Shown here: positions 57,417 through 64,000 of the stretch, one piece after another
How positions within the stretch are numbered: the first letter of the stretch is position 1
Layout: every line of letters begins with the position of its first letter
From: Opitutia bacterium UBA953
Lineage (GTDB): Bacteria; Verrucomicrobiota; Verrucomicrobiia; Opitutales; UBA953
DNA: 64,000 nt
Direction: 5' to 3'
Assembly (NCBI GenBank): GCA_002293125.1
Contig: DBCR01000067.1
Coordinates: 220-64,219 of the forward strand
The notes under the pieces: model-generated
Seen by the model: the letters and a program-made list of their open reading frames with translations, nothing else
What the model was told of the DNA's origin: nothing
Databases searched by the model: none
Program-made: the position numbers and the translations under genes

Positions 57417-57440
57417 TTACAATAAGGTAAAAAACCTGTA
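57417..57440. promoter_or_regulatory. Imperfect inverted repeat between nfeD and the CP76-like regulator
   Basis: TTAC-aata-AGGT-AAAAA-ACCT-GTAA is an inverted repeat with a four-base bulge on one side, inside the only AT-rich patch of this divergent gap. It could be an operator for the adjacent regulator or part of the nfeD promoter. Confidence 0.35.
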
Positions 57441-57455
57441 ATATCCGTAGGACGC

Positions 57456-57484
57456 TTGCGGGCCGAGCACCGCCCGCCCTACGC
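57456..57484 (+). promoter_or_regulatory. Candidate promoter TTGCGG-N17-CTACGC
   Basis: TTGCGG (57456-57461) and CTACGC (57479-57484) are 17 bases apart, and the ATG at 57491 follows six bases later. If used, the message would start almost at the ATG. Confidence 0.35.
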
Positions 57485-57490
57485 TCGACC

Positions 57491-58009
57491 ATGGCCAAGA
57501 AACCCCCCGCCCCCCGTCGCACCCCCATCAAGGAAGCGCACCACGTACTGCAGGACGCCCTCCTCAAGGCCGGCGATGGTGACGGCAAGGACAGCCAGCT
57601 CAATAAACACGGGGAGATCGCCAAGTCGCTCGGCGTCTCTCCCTCGATGCTCTACAAGTGGCGAGAGCCGGCGGAAAAAGGCAGTGGCCAACCCAACCCG
57701 CTCCACCGCACGGCCCTGCTGATCGACCTCACCGGCGACACCCGCATCGTCGACTGGCTCGCCCGACGCGCCGGCGGCCAGTTTACTCCGATCGAAGGCG
57801 AAACCCCGGGCGGCAATCTGGACAAAGCCGCCAACGCCCTCGTCCGCGAATTTGGCCTGCTCATCGCCGACGTCGCCGACGCGATGGAAGATCACCGCAT
57901 CACCGCCGACGAGACCCAGGAACTCCGTGAGAAATGGGACCGCATCCGCAAGCGCACGGAGGCCTTCGTCCGTCGCTGCGAAGAAGGCGACTTCCGTCCG
58001 AAAGACTGA
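57491..58009 (+). CDS. Phage CII/CP76-like DNA-binding regulator
   Basis: The 172-residue protein has a helix-turn-helix-like segment HGEIAKSLGVSPSMLYKWREP (about 40-60). The pattern NPLHRTALLIDLTGD...VDWLARRAGGQF that follows resembles the phage regulatory protein CII (CP76) family. A helical C-terminal half (about 105-165) with TADETQELREKWDRIRKR may oligomerise. Such proteins occur as single chromosomal genes outside prophages; no other phage genes are nearby. It is upstream of peptide deformylase with a 44-base gap and divergent from nfeD-floA. Confidence 0.65.
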   Translation: MAKKPPAPRRTPIKEAHHVLQDALLKAGDGDGKDSQLNKHGEIAKSLGVSPSMLYKWREPAEKGSGQPNPLHRTALLIDLTGDTRIVDWLARRAGGQFTPIEGETPGGNLDKAANALVREFGLLIADVADAMEDHRITADETQELREKWDRIRKRTEAFVRRCEEGDFRPKD

Positions 58010-58053
58010 GCGATTTCGCTTTCACGCCCGCCGAAGAAAGGTAACCAGAAGCC

Positions 58054-58635
58054 ATGGCCGAATTCACCATCCGCCCCTACGGCGACCCGATCCTCCGGGC
58101 CAAAGGCGATCCCGTGAAGGAGTTCGGCCCCGCCCTGCGTTCGCTGGGCGACGCGATGCTGAGCGCGATGAAGACCGCCAAGGGCATCGGCCTCGCGGCC
58201 CCGCAGGTCGGGCTTTCCTTGCAGCTCTTCGTCATGAACGTGCACGACGAGGACTTCCTTCCTTTGCTCGACGGCAAACCCCGCCAGCCAAAAGAGATCA
58301 TGCCGATGCTCCTCGCCAACGCGACGGTGAGCGTGCCGGCCGGCGAGCCGGAAACCTACACCGAAGGGTGCCTCTCCTTCCCCGGCATCACCGGCGACGT
58401 CGAGCGCGTCGAGCAGGCCATCGTGCGCTACCGCGACGCCGACGGCGCGCCGCACGTCCTCGAATGCGCCGGCCTGCTCGCCCGCTGCGTGCAGCACGAG
58501 CATGACCATTGCCAAGGCGTCCTGTTCATCGATCGGATGACGCGTCCGCACCAGCTGCTGACCGCGGCCAAGGTGAAGAAACTCAAGCGCGCGACGACGA
58601 TCGAGATGAAGGCCGCGCGCAAGGCGCAAGGCTGA
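58054..58635 (+). CDS. def: Peptide deformylase
   Basis: Def removes the formyl group from the initiator methionine of nascent proteins, using Fe2+ or Zn2+. The 193-residue product has all three family motifs: GIGLAAPQ (44-51), EGCLSFP with metal ligand Cys106 (104-110), and HEHDHCQG with His148, catalytic Glu149 and His152. An insertion between motifs one and two (about 62-95) includes DGKPRQPKEIM. GAAAGG precedes the ATG. Usual partner fmt is not adjacent; the gene ends directly beside the convergent unknown gene. Confidence 0.96.
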   Translation: MAEFTIRPYGDPILRAKGDPVKEFGPALRSLGDAMLSAMKTAKGIGLAAPQVGLSLQLFVMNVHDEDFLPLLDGKPRQPKEIMPMLLANATVSVPAGEPETYTEGCLSFPGITGDVERVEQAIVRYRDADGAPHVLECAGLLARCVQHEHDHCQGVLFIDRMTRPHQLLTAAKVKKLKRATTIEMKAARKAQG

Positions 58636-59817
58636 TCACTTCGCCGGCGCGGGGGACGCGATGGCCAGGGTCAACTGACCGACGTCGATACCTTGGCCGC
58701 CGGTCGGGATGCTTGAGACCTTAAAGGCGATTGATCCGGCTGGAGCCGTGTCCGTGACGGCGAGCCACTTGGCCCGGACTCCATCGGAGCCGGCGGGGCC
58801 ACCGCCTGCGACGATCACCACGTACGGTGCCGCGGCGATGCCGAGCCTGCTCCGGGTGACCGAAAGATGGGCCAGTAAGGCGGAGGCGAGCGGGTGGCTC
58901 GCGCGATCAAAGCCGAGCACCCAGTCGCCGGCTTCACTGAGGCGAGGGAGGAAACTGCGGTCGTCACGCAATGCGACCTGACAGCTGCCGGCGGGGGCCG
59001 CCGCGACGCCATGCTCGGTGAACGCGACCTCTGAAGCGATGAGGCGCATGGTCTGCGCGTCGGCCAAGCGCAGGAAGAGCAGCCCGCGCTCGCCTTCGGC
59101 GGCCACGACATAATATTCAGCCCAGACGACGGCGACCTGCTTCGGAGCGGTGGCTGGCTTGAGGCCCTTGGAGAGAGACGGCGTGCCCTTGTCGATAGGG
59201 GGAATATAGCTGTAGCCTTCAGCCGGAACGGCCGCGAGCGACTTATCGTCCGCCCTGGCCCACGCGGTGCGGATGTCGGCGGTCATGTCCGCTGGTCGAT
59301 TGAGCTTACCATCGCCAAGCAGGCTGATCGAACCGATGAAATGCACCTTGGCGTAACCCAGATCGCGGGCCTGCTTCTGCAGTCGGACGACGGACTGGCT
59401 CACGGCGACATTCCAAGCCGTCGGCGCAAAATCGGCGGCGAAGGTGACCGGCTTGGTCTTTTCGGCGGCCCGGACGGCGGCGACGGCCCGCAGCCGGACT
59501 AGCGAAGGCAAGGCCTGCTGGATCTGCGCATTACCTTCGTCGATGATCTTCTGGGCGCGGATCTTAACCTGCTCCGGCGTCTCGGAAATACTGCCGGCCT
59601 TCGGGGCGTTAGCCAGCAAGGTGTCGACGCTTATCTTCATGATGCTCTGGCCGGTCTTGACGCGGGTTTCCCCAGCCGAGTGCGCGCGCGTGGCGCTATT
59701 CCACTCGGCGAGCTCGTTGGACTTAAGGTAACGTCCCACCTCCGCATCCGGGATGGCCGGAGGGGGCGCCACCTCGCCAGCGGCGATGAAAATCAGGGAG
59801 GCGAGGAACGCGTACAT
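58636..59817 (-). CDS. Exported protein of unknown function downstream of HPr
   Basis: Not recognised. The 393-residue product has a signal peptide (FLASLIFIAAGEV) followed by a mixed alpha/beta mature domain. Alanine-rich helices lie near 90-150 (EQVKIRAQKIIDEGNAQIQ) and beta-type segments toward the C-terminus (QVALRDDRSFLPRL, PYVVIVAGGGPAGSDG). No catalytic motif stands out. It starts 11 bases after the HPr stop codon, so it is probably co-transcribed. Confidence 0.65.
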   Translation of the reverse strand: MYAFLASLIFIAAGEVAPPPAIPDAEVGRYLKSNELAEWNSATRAHSAGETRVKTGQSIMKISVDTLLANAPKAGSISETPEQVKIRAQKIIDEGNAQIQQALPSLVRLRAVAAVRAAEKTKPVTFAADFAPTAWNVAVSQSVVRLQKQARDLGYAKVHFIGSISLLGDGKLNRPADMTADIRTAWARADDKSLAAVPAEGYSYIPPIDKGTPSLSKGLKPATAPKQVAVVWAEYYVVAAEGERGLLFLRLADAQTMRLIASEVAFTEHGVAAAPAGSCQVALRDDRSFLPRLSEAGDWVLGFDRASHPLASALLAHLSVTRSRLGIAAAPYVVIVAGGGPAGSDGVRAKWLAVTDTAPAGSIAFKVSSIPTGGQGIDVGQLTLAIASPAPAK

Positions 59818-59828
59818 GGGGCGAAGGA

Positions 59829-60116
59829 TCAGGACTCGTCGAACTTCCGGGCGAACAGCGCTTCCATCTCTCCGAGAAGGGCGGCGCCATCCTTGCCGCG
59901 GACAGAGAAGCGGAGCTTCGAGTTCTGGCCGGCGGCGAGCATCATGAGTCCCATGATGCTCTTGCCGTTCACGGACTCCTCGTCCTTGGAAACGGTGATT
60001 TCGACATCCGGATAGCGGTTAGCCAGTCGGACGATCTGGGCGGCCGGGCGGGTGTGGATGCCCATCCGGTTTTGCACGGTGAATTCTCGGGCTAAAGCCT
60101 CGTGGGTTTCTTCCAT
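59829..60116 (-). CDS. ptsH: Phosphocarrier protein HPr
   Basis: HPr carries phosphate in the sugar phosphotransferase system or acts as a carbon regulator. The 95-residue product has the phosphorylatable His21 in GIHTRPAAQIV and the regulatory Ser53 in GKSIMGLMML, the site used by HPr kinase. ATG 60116 was chosen because a frame extension to 60173 would cover the promoter. No enzyme I or sugar permease gene is nearby, so a regulatory role is possible. Confidence 0.94.
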   Translation of the reverse strand: MEETHEALAREFTVQNRMGIHTRPAAQIVRLANRYPDVEITVSKDEESVNGKSIMGLMMLAAGQNSKLRFSVRGKDGAALLGEMEALFARKFDES

Positions 60117-60143
60117 ATAAGGGGTCTGTCCTGAGATGAACGC

Positions 60144-60173
60144 AGGATAGAGGAAAAGGGAGGGTGGCGGCAA
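60144..60173 (-). promoter_or_regulatory. Probable ptsH promoter TTGCCG-N18-TATCCT
   Basis: On the minus strand TTGCCG (60173-60168) and TATCCT (60149-60144) are separated by 18 bases and lie 28 bases before the HPr ATG. This is the best -10 box among the candidate promoters of the window. Confidence 0.5.
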
Positions 60174-60257
60174 GGCGGGTCAAGGCAAATTGAGCCGAAG
60201 GGAGGGGACGCTTGACCTTCCCCGCCAGACCCCTCCAATCAATCCAAACGAACTACC

Positions 60258-61364
60258 GTGGCCAAGCCCGCTGTCCTTACTCACCCGGAATCCCTGAAGC
60301 GCCCTGCCGGCCCTTCGGAATACGCCAAAAATCCGGTCAACGCATCCATGTCAAAGGCCGACAAAATCGCCCTTTACACCAAAATGGCTCGTATCCGCCA
60401 TTTCGAGCAACGCTGCATCCGCATCTACCAGCAGGGTAAGATCGGCGGATTCCTCCACCTTTACGTGGGCCAGGAGGCCGTTGCCGCCGGCACGATCTCC
60501 CTCCTTGGTAAGCACGACCACATCATTACGGGTTACCGCGACCATGGCCACGGCCTGATGGTCGGCATGGGCATGAACGAGTGCATGGCCGAATTGACCG
60601 GACGCGTCACCGGTTGCTCCCAAGGCAAGGGCGGCTCGATGCACTACTTCGCCCCCGATAAGAACTACTGGGGCGGCCACGGTATCGTCGGCGGCCAAGC
60701 CCCCCTCGGCACCGGCCTCGCCTACGCCGTCAAATACATGGGCCTGAAGGGCAGCTGCCTCGTCTACATGGGTGACGGCGCCGTCAACCAAGGCGCGGTC
60801 CATGAAGCCTACAACCTGGCCTCCCTTTGGGACCTCCCGGTCATCTTCGTCGTCGAGAACAACGGCTACTCGATGGGCACTTCCCAGGAACGCTCGACCG
60901 CCCACCCGGGCTGCCTCGCGAAGCGCGCCGAAGGCTACAACATGGCTTGGGACGTCATCAACGGCCACGACGTCTACGAAGTCCGCGCCAAGACGGCCAT
61001 CGCGCTCAAGCGCGCCCACGAGGAATCCAAGCCGACCGTCCTCGAGATCTTCACCTACCGCTACTTCGGCCACTCGATGGCCGACCCGGACAAGACCTAC
61101 CGCGATAAAGAAGAAATCAAGGAGTACCGCGAAAAGAAAGACCCGGTCCTCGCCTTCGAACAGGAACTCCTCAGCGAAAAGGTACTGACCCCCGAACTCT
61201 CCCTGAAGATCAACGAAGCGGCGATGGCCGAGGCTGATAAGGCCGCTCTCTTCGCCGACGAGTCGCCGGATCCAACCGTCGCCGACATCACGAAACACAT
61301 CTACTGGGAAGAGGACAACCGCGGGCCGAAGACCACGAGCCGCGGCACCATCATCTTCGAATAA
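60258..61364 (+). CDS. pdhA: Pyruvate dehydrogenase E1 component, alpha subunit
   Basis: With E1 beta it decarboxylates pyruvate using thiamine diphosphate and transfers the acetyl unit to E2. The 368-residue product shows RIRHFEQRC, FLHLYVGQEAVAAG, the conserved YRDHGHGL, GKGGSMHYF, and the thiamine-binding GDGAVNQG...VVENNGYSMGT. A phosphorylation-loop-like segment (YRYFGHSMADPDKTYR) is present. The start is GTG at 60258; a later ATG at 60348 would remove the low-complexity N-terminal 30 residues and is possible. TTGACC lies 45 bases upstream. pdhB follows. Confidence 0.95.
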   Translation: MAKPAVLTHPESLKRPAGPSEYAKNPVNASMSKADKIALYTKMARIRHFEQRCIRIYQQGKIGGFLHLYVGQEAVAAGTISLLGKHDHIITGYRDHGHGLMVGMGMNECMAELTGRVTGCSQGKGGSMHYFAPDKNYWGGHGIVGGQAPLGTGLAYAVKYMGLKGSCLVYMGDGAVNQGAVHEAYNLASLWDLPVIFVVENNGYSMGTSQERSTAHPGCLAKRAEGYNMAWDVINGHDVYEVRAKTAIALKRAHEESKPTVLEIFTYRYFGHSMADPDKTYRDKEEIKEYREKKDPVLAFEQELLSEKVLTPELSLKINEAAMAEADKAALFADESPDPTVADITKHIYWEEDNRGPKTTSRGTIIFE

Positions 61365-61385
61365 TCCTTCTTCGCACCCACTGTC

Positions 61386-62363
61386 ATGGCTGTCATTTCC
61401 TACCGCGAAGCGCTCCGCGCCGCGATGCGCGAAGAACTCAAGCGCGACGACAAGGTCGTCATCATGGGCGAAGAAGTCGCCCAGTTCAACGGCGCCTATA
61501 AGGTGACCGAAGGCCTCCTCAAGGAGTTCGGCCCGAAGCGCATCGTCGACACCCCGATCTCCGAAGCCGGCTTCATCGGCCTGGGCATCGGCGCCTCGAT
61601 GCTCGGCATCCGCCCGGTGATGGAGCTGATGTTCTGGTCCTTCTCGTACGTCGCGTTCGACCAGATCGTGAACAACGCCGGCAACATCCGCTACATGTCC
61701 GGCGGCCTCATCAACTGCCCGATCGTCATCCGCGGTCCCGCCAACGGCGGCACCAACGTCGGCGCGACCCACTCTCACACGCCCGAGGCCATCCTCGCCT
61801 CGCACCCGGGCATCAAGGTCGTCTGCCCGGCCACCCCGTACGACGCCAAGGGCCTGATGAAGGCCGCCATCCGCGACAACGACCCGGTCTACGTGATGGA
61901 GAACACGATTCTTTATAACGACAAGGGCGAGGTCCCCGATGAAGACTACATCGTGCCCCTCGGCGTCGCCGACGTGAAGCGCGTGGGCACCGACCTTACC
62001 ATCGTCGCCCACGGCCGCGCCGTGATCACGAGCCTCAAGGCCGCCGAGATCCTCGAGAAGGAACACGGCGTCAGCGTCGAGGTCGTCGACCTCCGTTCGA
62101 TCCGCCCGCTCGACGAGGAGACCATCCTCGCCTCCGTCCGCAAGACGCACCGCGCCCTGCTGGTCGAAGAGAACAAGCCCTTCTGCGGCGTCGACGCCCA
62201 GGTCGCCTACCTCATCCAGTCGAAGGCGTTCGACGAACTCGACGCCCCGATCCATCGCGTTTCCTCGATCGACGCTCCGCAGATCTACTGCAAGCGCATG
62301 GAAGACCTGCAGATGCCTAACGTCGAACGCGTCGTCGCCGAAGCGCTCAAGGTGCTCGCCTAA
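61386..62363 (+). CDS. pdhB: Pyruvate dehydrogenase E1 component, beta subunit
   Basis: The 325-residue beta subunit has the family N-terminus SYREALRAAMREEL, GEEVAQFNGAYKVTEGL, DTPISEAGFIGLGIGASMLG, IRGPANGGTNVGATHS and a C-terminal transketolase-like domain with VVDLRSIRPLDEETI. It completes the E1 heterotetramer. The gene lies 21 bases after pdhA and 28 before pdhC. Confidence 0.96.
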   Translation: MAVISYREALRAAMREELKRDDKVVIMGEEVAQFNGAYKVTEGLLKEFGPKRIVDTPISEAGFIGLGIGASMLGIRPVMELMFWSFSYVAFDQIVNNAGNIRYMSGGLINCPIVIRGPANGGTNVGATHSHTPEAILASHPGIKVVCPATPYDAKGLMKAAIRDNDPVYVMENTILYNDKGEVPDEDYIVPLGVADVKRVGTDLTIVAHGRAVITSLKAAEILEKEHGVSVEVVDLRSIRPLDEETILASVRKTHRALLVEENKPFCGVDAQVAYLIQSKAFDELDAPIHRVSSIDAPQIYCKRMEDLQMPNVERVVAEALKVLA

Positions 62364-62391
62364 CCCCCTCCCCTCCTACTTTTCAAATCCG

Positions 62392-63672
62392 ATGGCTGAA
62401 ATTATCGATATGCCGAAGCTCTCCGACACGATGTCGGTGGGGACTTTGGTGAAATGGAACATCAAGGAAGGCCAAGTGGTAGCCTTCGGCGACATCCTCG
62501 CTGAAGTCGAAACCGACAAGGCGACGATGGAACTTTCCTGCACCGTGCCGGGCACGATCCTCAAGATCTACGCCCCCGCCGGCCAGCAGCTGCCCGTCGG
62601 CGCTCCGATTTGCGCCATCGGCAAGAAAGGTGAAGCCGCCCCTGAGCCCACCGCCGCTCCGGCGCCGAAGGCTCCCCAGACCGCCGTCCCGGCCATTCCC
62701 GAGAAGGCCGAAGTGAGCTGCGTCCCCGCGGCTCCCGCTTCCTCCGGCTCCGTGACTCCGCAGTCCGACGCTTCCCGCACCAAGGCCTCGCCTTACGCCA
62801 AGCGCATGGCCGAAAAAGCCGCGCTCAATGTCGCGACTCTCGCCGGCTCCGGCCCTGGCGGCCGCGTCGTCGGTCGTGATGTCGCCGCCGCTGCTTCGGC
62901 TCCGGCCGCCGTCGCGCCTTCCGGCCCGCTCAACGTCGCGGTCGCTCCGCCCGCCGACGGCAAGGGCATCCAGCCTGACGCCGACGTCCCGGTGGGCGGC
63001 ATGCGCCAGACGATCGCTCGCCGGCTCCTGGAGTCTAAGATCACCGTCCCGCACTTCTACCTCGAAGTCGAAGTCGACGCCGCCCCGCTCATGGCGATGC
63101 GCGAATCGCTGAACAAGCGCCTCGCCGAAACCGGCGCCGACGCGATCAAGCTTTCGGTCAACGACTTCATCCTGAAGGCCTCCGCCGAAGCCCTCCGCCG
63201 CGTCCCCGCGGTCAACGCTTCCTGGGCCGGCACGAGCATCCGCACCCACGGCGCGGTCCACCTCTCCTTTGGCGTCGCCCTCGAAGACGGCCTGGTCACC
63301 CCGGTCATCCGCGACGCGCATGCCAAGACGCTCAAGGACATCGCCGTCGAGGCGAAGGCGCTCATCGGCAAGGCTCGCTCGAAGAAGCTCACGCCGGGCG
63401 AGATGTCGGGCTCGACCTTCACGGTCACCAACCTCGGCATGTTCGGTGTCACCGGCTTCTACGGCATCATCAACGTGCCCAACGCCGCGATTCTCTCCGT
63501 CGGCGCGACCATCAAGAAGCCTGTCGTCGACGCTCAGGACCGCATGGTCATCGGTCACCGTATGGTGATCGGCCTCTCAGGCGACCACCGCGTGGTCGAC
63601 GGCGCCAACGCCGCCCAGTTCCTTCAGGCGCTCAAGCAGCTCCTCGAAGAACCGGCGCTGATGCTGATCTGA
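62392..63672 (+). CDS. pdhC: Pyruvate dehydrogenase E2 (dihydrolipoamide acetyltransferase)
   Basis: The 426-residue protein has one N-terminal lipoyl domain with the lipoylated lysine (ETDKATMEL, Lys43), a Pro-Ala linker (about 80-120), an E1/E3-binding domain (SPYAKRMAEKAALNVATL, about 125-157), another linker and the catalytic domain (about 195-426) ending with SGDHRVVDGANAAQF, which holds the active-site His and Asp. It moves the acetyl group to CoA. No E3 gene lies next to it in the window; a strong terminator follows at once. Confidence 0.96.
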   Translation: MAEIIDMPKLSDTMSVGTLVKWNIKEGQVVAFGDILAEVETDKATMELSCTVPGTILKIYAPAGQQLPVGAPICAIGKKGEAAPEPTAAPAPKAPQTAVPAIPEKAEVSCVPAAPASSGSVTPQSDASRTKASPYAKRMAEKAALNVATLAGSGPGGRVVGRDVAAAASAPAAVAPSGPLNVAVAPPADGKGIQPDADVPVGGMRQTIARRLLESKITVPHFYLEVEVDAAPLMAMRESLNKRLAETGADAIKLSVNDFILKASAEALRRVPAVNASWAGTSIRTHGAVHLSFGVALEDGLVTPVIRDAHAKTLKDIAVEAKALIGKARSKKLTPGEMSGSTFTVTNLGMFGVTGFYGIINVPNAAILSVGATIKKPVVDAQDRMVIGHRMVIGLSGDHRVVDGANAAQFLQALKQLLEEPALMLI

Positions 63673-63693
63673 GCGGATCGAAAGCGCTTCCGA

Positions 63694-63724
63694 AACCCGG
63701 GCCCGCGAGGCGCCCGGGTTTTTT
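63694..63724. terminator. Intrinsic terminator of the pdh operon
   Basis: AACCCGGGC / GCCCGGGTT is a perfect nine-base stem followed by TTTTG on the plus strand. It lies between pdhC (stop 63672) and the convergent dehydrogenase gene (stop 63734); the minus-strand T-run is shorter. Confidence 0.9.
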
Positions 63725-63733
63725 GTGCCTGCG

Positions 63734-64000
63734 TCAGAACGTACGCACCGACGACAGGCCACCGTCCACGTGGAGCACCTGGCCCGTCATGAAACGCGCA
63801 TGCCCGGAGAGCAGATGCGCGACGAGCGCAGCCATGTCCTCGGACCGACCCACCTGCTGCAATGGGTGACGCTTCGCCGCGGCTTCTTTCTTCAGGTCCG
63901 AATTAAGCAAAGCGCCGGCGAGCGGGGTGTCCGTCAGCGACGGCGCGATCACGTTCACGCGGATGGCCGGCGCCCATTCGGCGGCGAGGCTCTTGGCGAG
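63734..64000 (-). CDS. Short-chain dehydrogenase/reductase (5' end outside window)
   Basis: Only the C-terminal 88 residues are present; the frame is open to the window edge. They show the SDR end pattern: LAKSLAAEWAPAIRVNVIAPS, then TPLAG, RHPLQQVGRSEDMAALVAHLLS and the closing TGQVLHVDGGLS. The NAD(P)-binding and catalytic Tyr-Lys parts lie outside, so cofactor and substrate cannot be told. Confidence 0.92.
   Translation of the reverse strand, partial: LAKSLAAEWAPAIRVNVIAPSLTDTPLAGALLNSDLKKEAAAKRHPLQQVGRSEDMAALVAHLLSGHARFMTGQVLHVDGGLSSVRTF

Noticed and set aside
57491..58009. Prophage remnant around the CII/CP76-like gene
   Set aside because: No integrase, structural or lysis genes, attachment repeats or composition change nearby; flanking genes are housekeeping.

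Overview
This is a gene-dense, high-GC bacterial chromosome segment with no insertion sequences, prophage, CRISPR or long non-coding stretch. Gene content points to Verrucomicrobiota, probably the Opitutae side. The strongest marker is a five-gene secretin/pilus-type locus with the order of Akkermansia Amuc_1098-1102. Paired GYF/YIP1 membrane proteins, a GldAFG-like transporter followed by DUF4340, and a FolE2-type GTP cyclohydrolase are compatible with this. The phylum is an inference from gene families, not from a marker tree.

Layout. 1-1.0 kb: the 3' end of a cyclophilin and a small outer-membrane barrel. 1.07-6.6 kb (minus): a complete TolC-MacA-MacB-type exporter and an esterase. 6.66-10.7 kb (minus): carB and a periplasmic FKBP isomerase. 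10.8-16.6 kb (plus): folB, folK, a ComEC-type channel and two secreted proteins. 16.7-22.1 kb (plus): ribBA, ribH, an S10-NusB fusion, ftsY, aroB and an N-formylglutamate amidohydrolase-like protein. 22.15-24.3 kb (minus): a phosphohexomutase and a small lipoprotein. 24.4-33.1 kb (plus): a TPR-like membrane protein, a GldAFG-like ABC system, a DUF4340 protein and an AsmA-like protein. 33.1-36.0 kb (plus): accB, accC, prmB. 36-39.1 kb (minus): two GYF/YIP1 paralogues, a DUF2752 protein and a membrane-anchored DRGH nuclease. 39.2-40.4 kb (minus): tRNA-Arg(TCT), folE2, tRNA-Thr(CGT). 40.5-44.2 kb (plus): a kinase-like protein, a CvpA-like protein and a pair of unknown helical proteins. 44.3-45.2 kb (minus): a FEN nuclease. 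45.3-52.9 kb (minus): the secretin/PilMN/PilO-like locus. 53-55.5 kb (plus): a zinc-type ABC importer. 55.5-57.4 kb (minus): FloA, NfeD and a small membrane protein. 57.5-58.6 kb (plus): a CII/CP76-like regulator and peptide deformylase. 58.6-60.1 kb (minus): HPr and an unknown secreted protein. 60.3-63.7 kb (plus): pyruvate dehydrogenase E1alpha, E1beta and E2. A partial short-chain dehydrogenase closes the window.

The most striking observation is the gene at 18373-19155. It encodes one polypeptide in which a ribosomal protein S10 (NusE)-like domain is joined to NusB. In E. coli these are separate proteins that form the boxA-binding antitermination heterodimer. By hand alignment the S10 part is about 10 residues shorter exactly where S10 has its ribosome-inserting loop, so it looks like a dedicated NusE rather than a second ribosomal protein. 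Other points of interest are a RibBA whose GTP cyclohydrolase II half has lost its zinc cysteines, a natural PilM-PilN fusion in the pilus-type locus, a possible DNA-uptake set (secretin locus, ComEC without its hydrolase domain, membrane-anchored EndA-like nuclease), and a recurrent TTG(A/C)-type element 32-48 bases before many start codons that suggests very short or absent leaders.

Gene names rest on motif recognition by eye; no database search was run.
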